From NCBI GenBank assembly GCA_004297935.1, contig SCRE01000006.1, forward strand, positions 186,001 to 250,000: a stretch of 64,000 nucleotides of DNA, read 5' to 3'. Below, piece after piece: positions 7,048 to 15,332 of the stretch (its first letter is position 1; each line of letters starts with the position of its first letter). The position numbers and the translations under genes were made by a program. Under the pieces are notes generated by a model, which saw only the letters and a program-made list of their open reading frames with translations, was not told the origin of the DNA and did not search any database. The DNA is from Microbacteriaceae bacterium. Lineage in GTDB: Bacteria > Actinomycetota > Actinomycetes > Actinomycetales > Microbacteriaceae.

Positions 7048-8511
7048 ATGACGTCAATGAAGACCGCAACTCGCCCACTTCGCTTCATCCCTCGAAGCAG
7101 CCAACATCTGGTCGACGAGCTGCCTCCGACTCCCCGGCTGGTCACGCTCGGAATCCAGCACCTGGTCATCATGTACGCCGGTGCGGTCGCCGTGCCGTTG
7201 ATCGTCGGCGACGCGTTGAAACTCCCGACGTCGACCGTTGCCCTGCTCGTCAGTGCGGACCTGCTCGTCTCGGGTATCTTCACCGTCATCCAATCGGTCG
7301 GCATCGGCAAGATCCTGGGTGTGCGCCTGCCGGTCGTCACGGGCGCCACCTTCACCGTTCTGACGCCGATGATCATCATCGCGCAACAGTACGGGATGCA
7401 AGCCGTGTACGGCGCGATGATCGTCTCCGGCGTCTTCGGCGTTCTGGTGGCGAAGCCGTTCTCGATGATGATCCGCTTCTTCCCGCCGCTGGTCGCGGGC
7501 ACCGTGATCATGATCATCGGCCTCTCGCTCATAGGCGCCGACGTGAGCCTGATTGCCGGCAGCGACCCGACCGCGCACGGTTATGCGGCGCTGCCCGGCA
7601 TCACATTGGCTGCGATCGTCGTGCTGCTGATCATTCTCATCACGCGGTTCTTCAAGGGCTTCATCGGCCAGATCGCGGTGCTGTTGTCGATCATCATCGG
7701 CACCCTCATCGCCTGGCCGATGGGCATGGCGGACTTTTCGGCCGTCGGCAAGGCGGGCTGGTTCGGTTTCAGCGGGATCCTCTTCTTCGGACCCCCGAAG
7801 TTCGAGGCGGCGGCGATCATCTCGATGTGCATCGTCATGCTCGTCACATTCACCGAGTCCACTGCGGACATGCTGGCCGTGGCCGAGATCGTCGACAAGA
7901 AGCTGACACCGAACGACCTGGCACGGGGCTTGGCCAATGATGGTCTGTCCGCGATCTTCGGCGGTTTCATGAACTCCTTCCCCGACACCTCGTTCGCTGA
8001 GAACGTCGGCCTGGTCGAGTTGACCAAGGTTCGAAGCCGGTGGGTGGTCACCGTCTGCGGGGTGGTGCTGATTCTGATGGGGTTCATCCCCAAGCTCGGT
8101 GTGGTCGTGGCCAGTCTCCCCGACCCGGTGATCGGCGGCGCAGCGACCGTGATGTTCGCGATGGTCGCCGCGGTCGGCATCCGCACCCTGCACAAGACAT
8201 CGTTCGTGGGCAACCAGAACATGCTGATCGTGGCAGTGTCACTGTCGATCGGCATGATCCCGACCGTCGCGCCACACTTCTACGAGAACTTCCCCAGCGA
8301 CTTCCAGGTCATTTTCGGCTCCGGCATCACCGCGACGGTGATCGTCGTGTTCGTGCTCAACCTGGTCTTCAACCATTGGATTCGTCGCCCGAAGGCAGGC
8401 ACGACGAGCGCGGTTCCCGCGCGACACGGGCAGGTCGGCGACGTGGCGCTCGATCGCGCCACTGCGCCGGAGCCGACGTTCGACCCGACTGCCGACGACG
8501 CGACTGCGTAG
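7048..8511 (+). CDS. NCS2-family xanthine/uric acid permease
   Basis: Proton-coupled nucleobase transporter with about 12-14 helices, in the xanthine/uracil permease (NAT/NCS2) family. Visible family landmarks are the TM1 region QHLVIMYAGAVAVPLIVG, a Thr/Ser-rich half-helix PVVTGATFT (TM3) and the substrate-site region FTESTADMLAVAEI with NSFPDTSFAENVGLV in the second half. The likely start is the ATG at 7048, five bases after GGAGG; an in-frame ATG at 7036 would place that site inside the gene. It heads the purine catabolism island, so purine or urate is the likely substrate. The exact nucleobase cannot be read from sequence. Confidence 0.9.
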   Translation: MTSMKTATRPLRFIPRSSQHLVDELPPTPRLVTLGIQHLVIMYAGAVAVPLIVGDALKLPTSTVALLVSADLLVSGIFTVIQSVGIGKILGVRLPVVTGATFTVLTPMIIIAQQYGMQAVYGAMIVSGVFGVLVAKPFSMMIRFFPPLVAGTVIMIIGLSLIGADVSLIAGSDPTAHGYAALPGITLAAIVVLLIILITRFFKGFIGQIAVLLSIIIGTLIAWPMGMADFSAVGKAGWFGFSGILFFGPPKFEAAAIISMCIVMLVTFTESTADMLAVAEIVDKKLTPNDLARGLANDGLSAIFGGFMNSFPDTSFAENVGLVELTKVRSRWVVTVCGVVLILMGFIPKLGVVVASLPDPVIGGAATVMFAMVAAVGIRTLHKTSFVGNQNMLIVAVSLSIGMIPTVAPHFYENFPSDFQVIFGSGITATVIVVFVLNLVFNHWIRRPKAGTTSAVPARHGQVGDVALDRATAPEPTFDPTADDATA

Positions 8512-8548
8512 CGAGCCGACGGCGGCCCCGATTCACTCAGTCGATGAT

Positions 8549-8587
8549 TCAATTGGACAGATTCAACTAGATAACGTCAACTAGACA
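8549..8587. repeat. Three 14-bp direct repeats upstream of the deaminase gene
   Basis: TCAAYTRGAYA occurs at 8549, 8563 and 8577, each 14 bp apart, in an AT-richer patch 85 bases before the deaminase start. Direct iteration suggests an operator ladder rather than a terminator; the binding protein is unknown. Confidence 0.5.
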
Positions 8588-8672
8588 ACAGGGTGCAGTT
8601 GCGCCGACGAGGCAGAGCAGGATCCCTCGCCGGCCCGACGCCACGCAACCGTCCCGGTCAAGGAGCCTCATC

Positions 8673-9167
8673 ATGGAATCGCCGCACGTGCAAGAAATGT
8701 ATCTTTCCCGCGCAATCGAGTTGGCGGTCAGCAATGTCGACAACGGCGGCGGTCCCTTCGGCGCACTGATCGTCACGGCCGACGGTCGCGAGTTCCAGGG
8801 CGTCAATCGCGTCACGGCGAACAATGACCCCACTGCCCACGCCGAGGTGACGGCGATCCGAACCGCGTGCGCCGCCATCGAGAACTTCGATCTGACCGGC
8901 GCCACGCTCTACACGAGTTGTGAACCGTGTCCGATGTGCCTGGCGAGCGCACTCTGGGCGCGCGTGGACCACATCGTCTTCGCCGCCGACCGCCACGACG
9001 CGGCTGCCGCGGGCTTCGACGACGCCGAGTTCTACGAGTTCTTCGAGCAACCCGTCGAAGAGCGCTCGATGCCGGTGGTGCAATACGCCCTGGTCGGCAC
9101 GGGCGCCCCTGCTCGCACGGCTCCGTTCGAGCAGTGGATCAACCTGACCACCCGCATCGCATATTAG
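8673..9167 (+). CDS. guaD: Nucleoside/guanine deaminase (CDA fold, GuaD-like)
   Basis: Zinc hydrolase of the cytidine deaminase fold (164 residues). HAEVTAIR (about residues 56-63) gives the His ligand and catalytic Glu, and CEPCPMCLASALW (about 89-101) gives the two Cys ligands. Length and motifs fit Bacillus-type guanine deaminase, which makes xanthine for the adjacent xanthine dehydrogenase. The related TadA family is possible from motifs alone, but the neighbourhood argues for purine breakdown. AAGGAG precedes the ATG. Confidence 0.85.
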   Translation: MESPHVQEMYLSRAIELAVSNVDNGGGPFGALIVTADGREFQGVNRVTANNDPTAHAEVTAIRTACAAIENFDLTGATLYTSCEPCPMCLASALWARVDHIVFAADRHDAAAAGFDDAEFYEFFEQPVEERSMPVVQYALVGTGAPARTAPFEQWINLTTRIAY

Positions 9168-9262
9168 GGGACCGTTCATCGGCAACCCGCACTGTGCACT
9201 CGGGTCACGCCTCGGTTTGGTCGTGACGCACGATCGGGACGACGGGAACCTCTTGCTGGTCG

Positions 9263-10132
9263 TCACGCCGTCTCTGCACCGAGTCTCTGCACCGACGGCT
9301 TTTCGGGGATCGCGGGCGCCGGCACCACGGGTGTCGGCGATGCCTCGAACACTTGCAGCAGCCGCGCCGCAACACTCACCGCGATAGCGGCAGGCTCCTT
9401 TGCGGTGATGCCGGTGATGCCGATCGGCGTCGTGATCCGTTCGATCTCTTCCGGCGTGTGCCCGAGCTCGCCCAGGTGCAGCTGAAAGCGGCGCCACTTC
9501 GAGTTCGACCCGATCAACCCGATCGTGCCGAGCTGTGACGTGCGCAGCGCCGTGTCGCACAGCGCGAGATCCTCGGCGTGGTCGTGCGTCATGATCAGCA
9601 CGTGCGTGCCCGCCGGCAGCTCGCCGAGTGCACTCTCCGGCACGGGAGCGTGATGCACACGGATAGCCGCCGTGGCGCCCTCGAGCACGGTCAGCCGTTC
9701 CGGTGTGAGCATGATCTGTCGCGAGTCGATCAGGTGCAACTCGATGTCATGCCGCGACAGAATCAGCGCCAGTTCGATACCGACATGCCCGATCCCGCAG
9801 ATGGCGACGGACGGCGGAATGCGCACCGGCTCCAACAGCATCGTGACCTCTCCTCCGCAGCACTGCACACCGTACTCCGCCGGGGCCTTCTCGCTCAGTT
9901 GCAGCGTGATCAATTGCGGGCCGGCGAGCCCGTCGGCCAGCACGGCCCGGGCACGATCGATCGCGGTCGCCTCGAGGTTGCCGCCGCCGACGGTGTCCCA
10001 CGCGGCATCCGTGGTCACCACCATCTTCGCACCGGCTCGACGAGGCGCGTGCCCGCGGGACGAGACGACGGTGACCAGGACGCCGCTTTGCCGCGCAATG
10101 CGCAGGCGCTCGATCGCCGCCAACCACTCCAT
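9263..10132 (-). CDS. xdhC: XdhC-family xanthine dehydrogenase maturation factor
   Basis: XdhC/CoxI family protein (289 residues) that binds the sulfurated molybdenum cofactor and loads it into XdhB. The N-terminal XdhC domain (about residues 1-70) has the GHAPRRAGAKM and GGGNLE elements. The C-terminal Rossmann-like domain (about 125-240) contains CGIGHVGIELALIL and the THDHAEDL loop. It is on the same strand as xdhA and xdhB, separated from xdhB by a REP element of about 50 bases, and is probably the last gene of that operon. Confidence 0.9.
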   Translation of the reverse strand: MEWLAAIERLRIARQSGVLVTVVSSRGHAPRRAGAKMVVTTDAAWDTVGGGNLEATAIDRARAVLADGLAGPQLITLQLSEKAPAEYGVQCCGGEVTMLLEPVRIPPSVAICGIGHVGIELALILSRHDIELHLIDSRQIMLTPERLTVLEGATAAIRVHHAPVPESALGELPAGTHVLIMTHDHAEDLALCDTALRTSQLGTIGLIGSNSKWRRFQLHLGELGHTPEEIERITTPIGITGITAKEPAAIAVSVAARLLQVFEASPTPVVPAPAIPEKPSVQRLGAETA

Positions 10133-10161
10133 GTCAGTGTCTCTTCGTGTTAGCCCGGGCT

Positions 10162-10213
10162 CGGGTCTCGATACGTCTGCTCGCTGCGCTCGCGGACTAC
10201 TCGAACACCGACC
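10162..10213. repeat. REP-type element between xdhB and xdhC
   Basis: Contains the recurring core GGTCTCGATACG followed by a GC-rich stretch and CTACTCGAACACCG, matching the repeats at 19312, 20484, 24545, 53961, 56170 and 57734. Confidence 0.8.
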
Positions 10214-10215
10214 GG

Positions 10216-12612
10216 TTACTTGCCGGCGAGCACGGAGACGCGCTCGGCTTTCGGCGTCTGCAGGTGCTCGTGTTCGGTGCGCGCGGCGTCCTTCGCCGTC
10301 TCGACAGCCCAGAACACGGTCTCCGGGGTTGCGGGAGAACCGAGGGTGACGGGCCGGCCTGCCGGACCGAAAGCCCCGACCGTCTGACGCAGTGCCTCTC
10401 GGATGCTGAGGGCGAGCATCAGCGGCGGCTCGCCAACGGCCTTCGAGCCGTAGATCGAGCCCTCCTCGTGCGCTTGGTCGAACAGCGTCACGGTGAACTC
10501 CTCCGGCATCTCGGAGAAGCTCGGGAGCTTATAGGTGCTGGCCGATTGTGTCAGCAGACGCCCGCGGCCCGGGCCGTCCGAGGTGTCCCAGCGCAGATCC
10601 TCGAGGGTCAACCAGCCGACACCTTGAACGTAACCGCCCTCGATCTGGCCGACGTCGATCATCGGGGACAGTGAGTCGCCGACGTCGTGCACGATGTCGA
10701 CTCTGCGTGTGTGATACGCGCCGGTGAAGCCGTCGACCTCGACCTCGGTGGCAGCGGCGCCGTACGCGAAGTACTTGAACGGCGAGCCCGACCAGGTCTC
10801 CGGGTCCCAGTGCAGGCCCTCTGTGCGGTAATAGCCGGCCGCCGACAGTTGCACGCGTCGCAGATAGGCGGTCTGTGCCACCTCCGCGAAGGTCAACTCC
10901 CGGCCAGGCGCGCCGAGGCCCGTGACCGCGCCGTTGGAGAAGCGGACATCTGCGGGGCTGACGTCGAGCATGCTGCCGGCGACCACCGCCATCCGGTCGC
11001 GGATCTGGTCGCACGCGTTCTTGACGGCGCCGCCGTTCAGGTCGGTGCCGGTGCTTGCAGAGGTCGCCGATGTGTTCGGGACCTTGTCGGTGCGGGTCGG
11101 CGCCAGGCGCACGGCCGAGCGCGGAACGCCGAGGGCGGTGGCCGCGACCTGGATCATCTTCGTGTGCAGTCCCTGACCCATCTCGGTGCCGCCGTGATTG
11201 ATCAGCACTGAGCCGTCTTTGTAGACGAGCACGAGTGCGCCGGCCTGGTTGAAGAACGAGACGTTGAACGAGATGCCGAACTTGACCGGCGTGATCGCAA
11301 GCCCCCGTTTGACATGCGGATGGCTGTCGTTGAACGCTTCGACCTCGTGTTGGCGTCGCGCGAAGTCGGACTTCTGCAGCAGCGTGGACCAGATCGCGGG
11401 CATCCGCTCTGCATCTTTCACCACCTGGCCGTACGGGGTGGTCTGGCCCGGACTGTAGAAGTTGCGGCGTCGCAACTCGCTCGGGTCGATGCCGAGCGCC
11501 GGGGCGCATGTGCCGAACACGTCCTCGATCAGGAGCACGCCCTGTGGCCCGCCGAAGCCGCGGAACGCGGTCTGCGAGGTCTTGTTCGTCTTGGCGATCC
11601 GGCCGTGCACCTCGATGTTGGGGATCCAGTACGCGTTGTCGATGTGACACAGCGCGCGGGACAATACGGCCTCCATCAGGTCGAGGCACCAACCGCCGTC
11701 CGCGGTCATGTTCGCCTTCACGCCGACGAGTTTGCCGTCATCGTCGAATCCGGCCTTCCACGTCAGCTGGAAACCCGGCCGTTTGCCGGTGATGGTGATG
11801 TCCTGCGTGCGGTTCAGACGCAGTCGGACGGGGCGCCCGGTCAGCGTCGTGCCCAGCGCTGCGATCGCGGCGAAGCCGTGCGGCTGGGTCTCCTTGCCGC
11901 CGAACCCGCCGCCCATCCGAAGCGACTGGACCGTGATGGCGTTGCTGCTGAGCCCCAGAACGTGTGCAACGATGGCCTGGCACTCTGCGGGGTTCTGCGT
12001 GCTGGACTGCACGTACAGCTGACCGCCCTCGTCGTAGTAGGCGAGTGAGGCCTGCGTCTCCAGGTAGAAGTGCTCCTGACAGCCGGTTTCGACCTCGCCC
12101 TCGAAGACATGCGCCGCCGCCGACAGAGCCGCGTCGACGTCTCCGCGACGAGAGACGCGCGCTCGGCCCTGGAACGAGCCGGCCGCGATCGCCTCGCTGA
12201 CCGTGATGACGGATGGCAGCGTCTCGTATTCGAGCTCGACTGCCGCTGCACCCAGTCGCGCTGCCTCCGGAGTCTCGCCGAGCACCCAGCAGACCGCATG
12301 GCCGTAGTACATCACCTCGGTGGGGAAGAGTGGTTCGTCGCCCCAGATGCCGGCGTCGTTGAGCCCGGGTACATCGGTGGCGGTCAGCACTCTGACCACT
12401 CCGGGCACGGCCAGTGCCGGATCGGTGCGCAGGGCGGTGACGCGGGCGTGCGCTTGCGTGGACTGCACCGGCCAGGCGGTCAGGGCGTCGCGGTTGACCG
12501 TTGCGATGTCATCCGTGTACAGCGCCCGACCGGTCACATGCCCGACGGCGCTCTCGTGTGGTTCGTTCAGTCCGACGACGGGGTTCGCCGGGCGCTGGGA
12601 CAGTGCGCTCAT
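10216..12612 (-). CDS. xdhB: Xanthine dehydrogenase molybdopterin-binding subunit
   Basis: Large subunit (798 residues) that oxidises hypoxanthine and xanthine to urate at a Mo centre. The N-terminal hammerhead domain (about residues 20-130) has the VGHVTGRALYTDD entry. The cofactor domains carry GGGFGGKE (about 236-243), FRGFGGPQG (about 350-358) and GGTEMGQGLHTK (about 477-488), and the catalytic Glu lies in AVGEPPLML near the C terminus. It overlaps xdhA by four bases. It is a two-subunit type in which FeS and FAD sit on XdhA. Confidence 0.95.
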   Translation of the reverse strand: MSALSQRPANPVVGLNEPHESAVGHVTGRALYTDDIATVNRDALTAWPVQSTQAHARVTALRTDPALAVPGVVRVLTATDVPGLNDAGIWGDEPLFPTEVMYYGHAVCWVLGETPEAARLGAAAVELEYETLPSVITVSEAIAAGSFQGRARVSRRGDVDAALSAAAHVFEGEVETGCQEHFYLETQASLAYYDEGGQLYVQSSTQNPAECQAIVAHVLGLSSNAITVQSLRMGGGFGGKETQPHGFAAIAALGTTLTGRPVRLRLNRTQDITITGKRPGFQLTWKAGFDDDGKLVGVKANMTADGGWCLDLMEAVLSRALCHIDNAYWIPNIEVHGRIAKTNKTSQTAFRGFGGPQGVLLIEDVFGTCAPALGIDPSELRRRNFYSPGQTTPYGQVVKDAERMPAIWSTLLQKSDFARRQHEVEAFNDSHPHVKRGLAITPVKFGISFNVSFFNQAGALVLVYKDGSVLINHGGTEMGQGLHTKMIQVAATALGVPRSAVRLAPTRTDKVPNTSATSASTGTDLNGGAVKNACDQIRDRMAVVAGSMLDVSPADVRFSNGAVTGLGAPGRELTFAEVAQTAYLRRVQLSAAGYYRTEGLHWDPETWSGSPFKYFAYGAAATEVEVDGFTGAYHTRRVDIVHDVGDSLSPMIDVGQIEGGYVQGVGWLTLEDLRWDTSDGPGRGRLLTQSASTYKLPSFSEMPEEFTVTLFDQAHEEGSIYGSKAVGEPPLMLALSIREALRQTVGAFGPAGRPVTLGSPATPETVFWAVETAKDAARTEHEHLQTPKAERVSVLAGK

Positions 12613-14195
12613 ACTGAAACCTCCTGACTTTCTGATGAACGATCATCCGGGGCCTGACCCTCATTGGTCTGGACGAAAAGCTTCGGAAGCGCTTGTGACA
12701 GCATGATACGTCGGTATGCTGCGCTGGCCCGGTGATCATCCATCGGGGTGCCCTCTGCTCCGAGCACGGCGGATGCCGCGGTGACGGTCTCCTCGTTCCA
12801 CACCTTCCCGATGAGCGCGGCCTCCGTCGCACGTGCGCGCAGCGGGGTCGCGGCCACGCCGCCGAGGCCGATCGTGGCGCGGGTGACGATGCCGTCGCGC
12901 ACCTGCAGGGCGAACGCGATGGCCACACTGGAGATGTCATCGAAGCGGCGTTTGGCGATCTTGTGGAAAGCCGTGATCGGAGCGGGCGGCAGCGGAATGC
13001 GGATGGCGCGAATCAACTCGTGCGCCTGGCACACGGTCGTGCGATACCCGGTGAAGTACTCATCGAGCGGCACCTCGCGCTCGCCGTCGAGTGAGACCAG
13101 CACCACCCGTGCGCCGAGTGCCAACAGGGCGGGCGGCATGTCGCCGATCGGCGAGCCCGTGCCGAGGTTGCCGCCGATCGTCGCCCGGTTGCGGATCAGC
13201 CGGGACGCGAACTGCGGGAACAGTTCGGCGAGCAGCGGAATCCGTCCATCGAGGTCACGCTCGACCTCGGACAGCGACAGTCCGGCACCGATCTCGACGA
13301 ATCCATCGGCAACACCGTCATCGGCAACGGTGTCTTTAGAAACGGTGTCTTCAGAGACATTGTCGAGAGTGCGCAGCTCGGGCACCCGGTCGATCGCGAT
13401 GACGAGCGGGCTGCGGCGACCCCGCAGGTTCACCTCGACGCCCCAATCCGTGGAGCCGGCGATCACCGTGGCCTGCGGATTCTCCGCGAGCAGTGACAGC
13501 GCCTCGGTGAGCGAGGAGGGGCGGACGAAACGCCCGTCCGGCGCGGTCAGGTCGGTGGCGACCGCGGTCGGCGCGGGTCGGTCCCGACGCAGGGCGAGCG
13601 CATCCGCCGGATCCGGGTCGCCGAGAGCGTACGCGGCATCCCGGATCGGACGGTAACCGGTGCAGCGGCAGAGGTTGCCGCTGAGTGCATGCAGATCGAA
13701 ACCGTTCGGCCCGTGCTCCGCGTCGCCGCGCCCGCGGCGGTAGAACTCAGCGGCCATGCTGCACGCGAAACCGGAGGTGCAGTACCCGCACTGAGAGCTT
13801 CCGTTGCCGGCCAGCTCCGCCTGCACCGGATTCAGCTGATCCGGTGACCCGAGCCCCTCCGAGGTGACCACCTCTTGACCGTCGAGGGCTGCGACCGGCA
13901 CCAGACAGGAGTTGACCGAGGTCCAGGCGGTGCCGCCGTGGCCATCCGGTTCGGCGACCATCACGGCACACGCACCGCACTCGCCCTCCGCGCAGCCTTC
14001 CTTGCTGCCGGTCAGCCCGCAGGTGCGCAGCCAGTCCAGCGCGGTGGTGTGCGATGCCACCTCGCGCAGCAGACGATATCGCCCATTCACCGTCACGCCG
14101 GGCGGCTGCATGGCCTTGACTTGGGATGTGCTGTCTTGGGATGTGCTGTTGTGGGATGTGCTGTTGTGAAAAACTGGGCGACTTTGCTCGTTCAT
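12609..14195 (-). CDS. xdhA: Xanthine dehydrogenase FeS/FAD subunit
   Basis: Electron-transfer subunit (about 528 residues). The N-terminal plant-type [2Fe-2S] domain shows GCAEGECGAC, the second cluster domain shows CGYCTSGFACSM and NLCRCTGYRPI, then a FAD-binding domain (VIAGSTDWGVEV) and CO-dehydrogenase flavoprotein C-terminal domain follow. The ATG at 14195 is preceded by GAGG six bases away; a later ATG at 14111 is the alternative. The N-terminal leader contains Asn-Ser-Thr-Ser units encoded by a 15-bp repeat (three copies, 14121-14165), and a second 15-bp repeat (13306-13365) lies in the FAD domain. Confidence 0.93.
   Translation of the reverse strand: MNEQSRPVFHNSTSHNSTSQDSTSQVKAMQPPGVTVNGRYRLLREVASHTTALDWLRTCGLTGSKEGCAEGECGACAVMVAEPDGHGGTAWTSVNSCLVPVAALDGQEVVTSEGLGSPDQLNPVQAELAGNGSSQCGYCTSGFACSMAAEFYRRGRGDAEHGPNGFDLHALSGNLCRCTGYRPIRDAAYALGDPDPADALALRRDRPAPTAVATDLTAPDGRFVRPSSLTEALSLLAENPQATVIAGSTDWGVEVNLRGRRSPLVIAIDRVPELRTLDNVSEDTVSKDTVADDGVADGFVEIGAGLSLSEVERDLDGRIPLLAELFPQFASRLIRNRATIGGNLGTGSPIGDMPPALLALGARVVLVSLDGEREVPLDEYFTGYRTTVCQAHELIRAIRIPLPPAPITAFHKIAKRRFDDISSVAIAFALQVRDGIVTRATIGLGGVAATPLRARATEAALIGKVWNEETVTAASAVLGAEGTPMDDHRASAAYRRIMLSQALPKLFVQTNEGQAPDDRSSESQEVSV
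14121..14165. repeat. 15-bp tandem repeat in xdhA N-terminal leader
   Basis: Three near-perfect copies of TTGGGATGTGCTGTT (plus-strand reading) lie between the two possible xdhA start codons, encoding a Ser/Thr/Asn-rich pentapeptide. Confidence 0.9.
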
Positions 14196-14229
14196 CGGGT
14201 ACCTCGTCAGTCCGACCATCGCAACTGAA

Positions 14230-14265
14230 TTCCGAGAGGCGGAATTAGATTATTGCGATACGAGA
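14230..14265. promoter_or_regulatory. Putative IclR-type operator pair upstream of xdhA
   Basis: TTCCGA-GAG-GCGGAA at 14230-14244 sits inside a perfect 19-bp inverted repeat (14228-14246). A weaker copy, TATTGC-GAT-ACGAGA, begins 21 bases later at 14251, two helical turns away. The pair lies 35 bases before the xdhA start. Confidence 0.6.
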
Positions 14266-14323
14266 ATGGTAGGACGAGCTCGAGCGAGTCGTCAAGCGCG
14301 CCCGGTGGCCAACGGCGCTTTGC

Positions 14324-15079
14324 TCAGATGTTGCCGGCGTTCTTCGCGATGTTCGCGACCGCTTCTCTCAAGAGCGGGATGGCGCGCGCAGCGAACGCAT
14401 CGTCGACACGGGCCTCCGGCCCGGAGACCGAGATCGCGGTCGGGGTCGGCGCGCCGGGGATGGCCATCGCGAAGCAGCGCACACCGACCTCCTGCTCGCC
14501 GGCGTCGATCGAATAGCCACGCTCGCGCACGGCGGCGAGGTCCTTCAGCAGTGCGTCGACGGAGCCGATGCTCGTCGCGGTCGGTGTCGGCATGCCGGCA
14601 CGTCCGACGATTCCTCGCACGGTCTCGTCGTCGAGTTGAGCGAGGATGGCCTTGCCGACGCCGGTATCGTGCGTGTGTGCGCGACGTCCGACCTCGGTGA
14701 ACATGCGCATCGCGTGCGGCGACGGCACCTGCGCGACGTAGACGACCATGTCGGAATCCAGCATCGCCATGTTCGAGGTCTCGCCGAGTCGGTCGACGAG
14801 CCACTTCAGCTGCGGCCGTGCGAGCGCACCGAATTGCTTGTTCGCGGCCTCGCCGAGTCGCACCAACCGCGGGCCGAGCGCGTACCGCCGGTTCGCGAGC
14901 TGCCGAACATAGCCGAGGGAGACCAGCGTGCGCAGCAGGCGATGGATCGTGGGCAGCGGAAGCTGCGCCATCGTGGACAGTTCGCTCAGCGTGACCTCAC
15001 CGCCGGCATCCGTGATCAGCTCGAGCAGGTCGAACACGCGCACGACCGACTTGACGCCCTCTGCAGTCTTCTCCGCCAT
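14324..15079 (-). CDS. IclR-family transcriptional regulator (AllR-like)
   Basis: Regulator of 251 residues with an N-terminal winged helix (about residues 10-70; LSELSTMAQLPLPTIHRLLR) and a C-terminal IclR effector domain (about 85-250; DTGVGKAILAQL, GYSIDAGEQEVGVRCFA). The ATG at 15079 follows GGAGGG; an upstream TTG is rejected. It sits between the xdh genes and the glyoxylate genes. IclR proteins such as AllR respond to glyoxylate or allantoin intermediates, so it is the natural candidate for the palindromes found at island promoters. The effector is not known. Confidence 0.9.
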   Translation of the reverse strand: MAEKTAEGVKSVVRVFDLLELITDAGGEVTLSELSTMAQLPLPTIHRLLRTLVSLGYVRQLANRRYALGPRLVRLGEAANKQFGALARPQLKWLVDRLGETSNMAMLDSDMVVYVAQVPSPHAMRMFTEVGRRAHTHDTGVGKAILAQLDDETVRGIVGRAGMPTPTATSIGSVDALLKDLAAVRERGYSIDAGEQEVGVRCFAMAIPGAPTPTAISVSGPEARVDDAFAARAIPLLREAVANIAKNAGNI

Positions 15080-15117
15080 GACCGAACCCTCCGGGTTGAC
15101 CGTTGTCGACAAATATT

Positions 15118-15253
15118 ATCCGCATGGTGGAAACTGCCGATCGTTTCCTCAGCCACAGGATCGGTCGCCCGTCCTCGGATCCAGGCTCGATCACTTGAGA
15201 TTCCGTGAATCAGACAATAACATCCAAAGTACCGAAATATCCAAGATACGGAA
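15118..15253. promoter_or_regulatory. Putative IclR-type operators between the regulator and malate synthase
   Basis: Two copies of the 15-bp palindrome are visible: ATCCGC-ATG-GTGGAA at 15118 and ATCCAA-GAT-ACGGAA at 15239. The first is close to the regulator start (autoregulation), the second about 80 bases before malate synthase. The intergenic gap is AT-rich for this genome. Confidence 0.5.
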
Positions 15254-15332
15254 AGAATCTTCCGATCATCCGGCCAAGGGTGGCTGCCGCCGCGCTCACC
15301 GCCGTCTGACAAGAACGAGAAGGGCGCGTCGC

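Noticed and set aside
13091-13656. Plus-strand frames opposite xdhA
   Set aside because: Low-complexity Arg/Ser-rich shadows; xdhA has clear FAD and FeS motifs on the minus strand.
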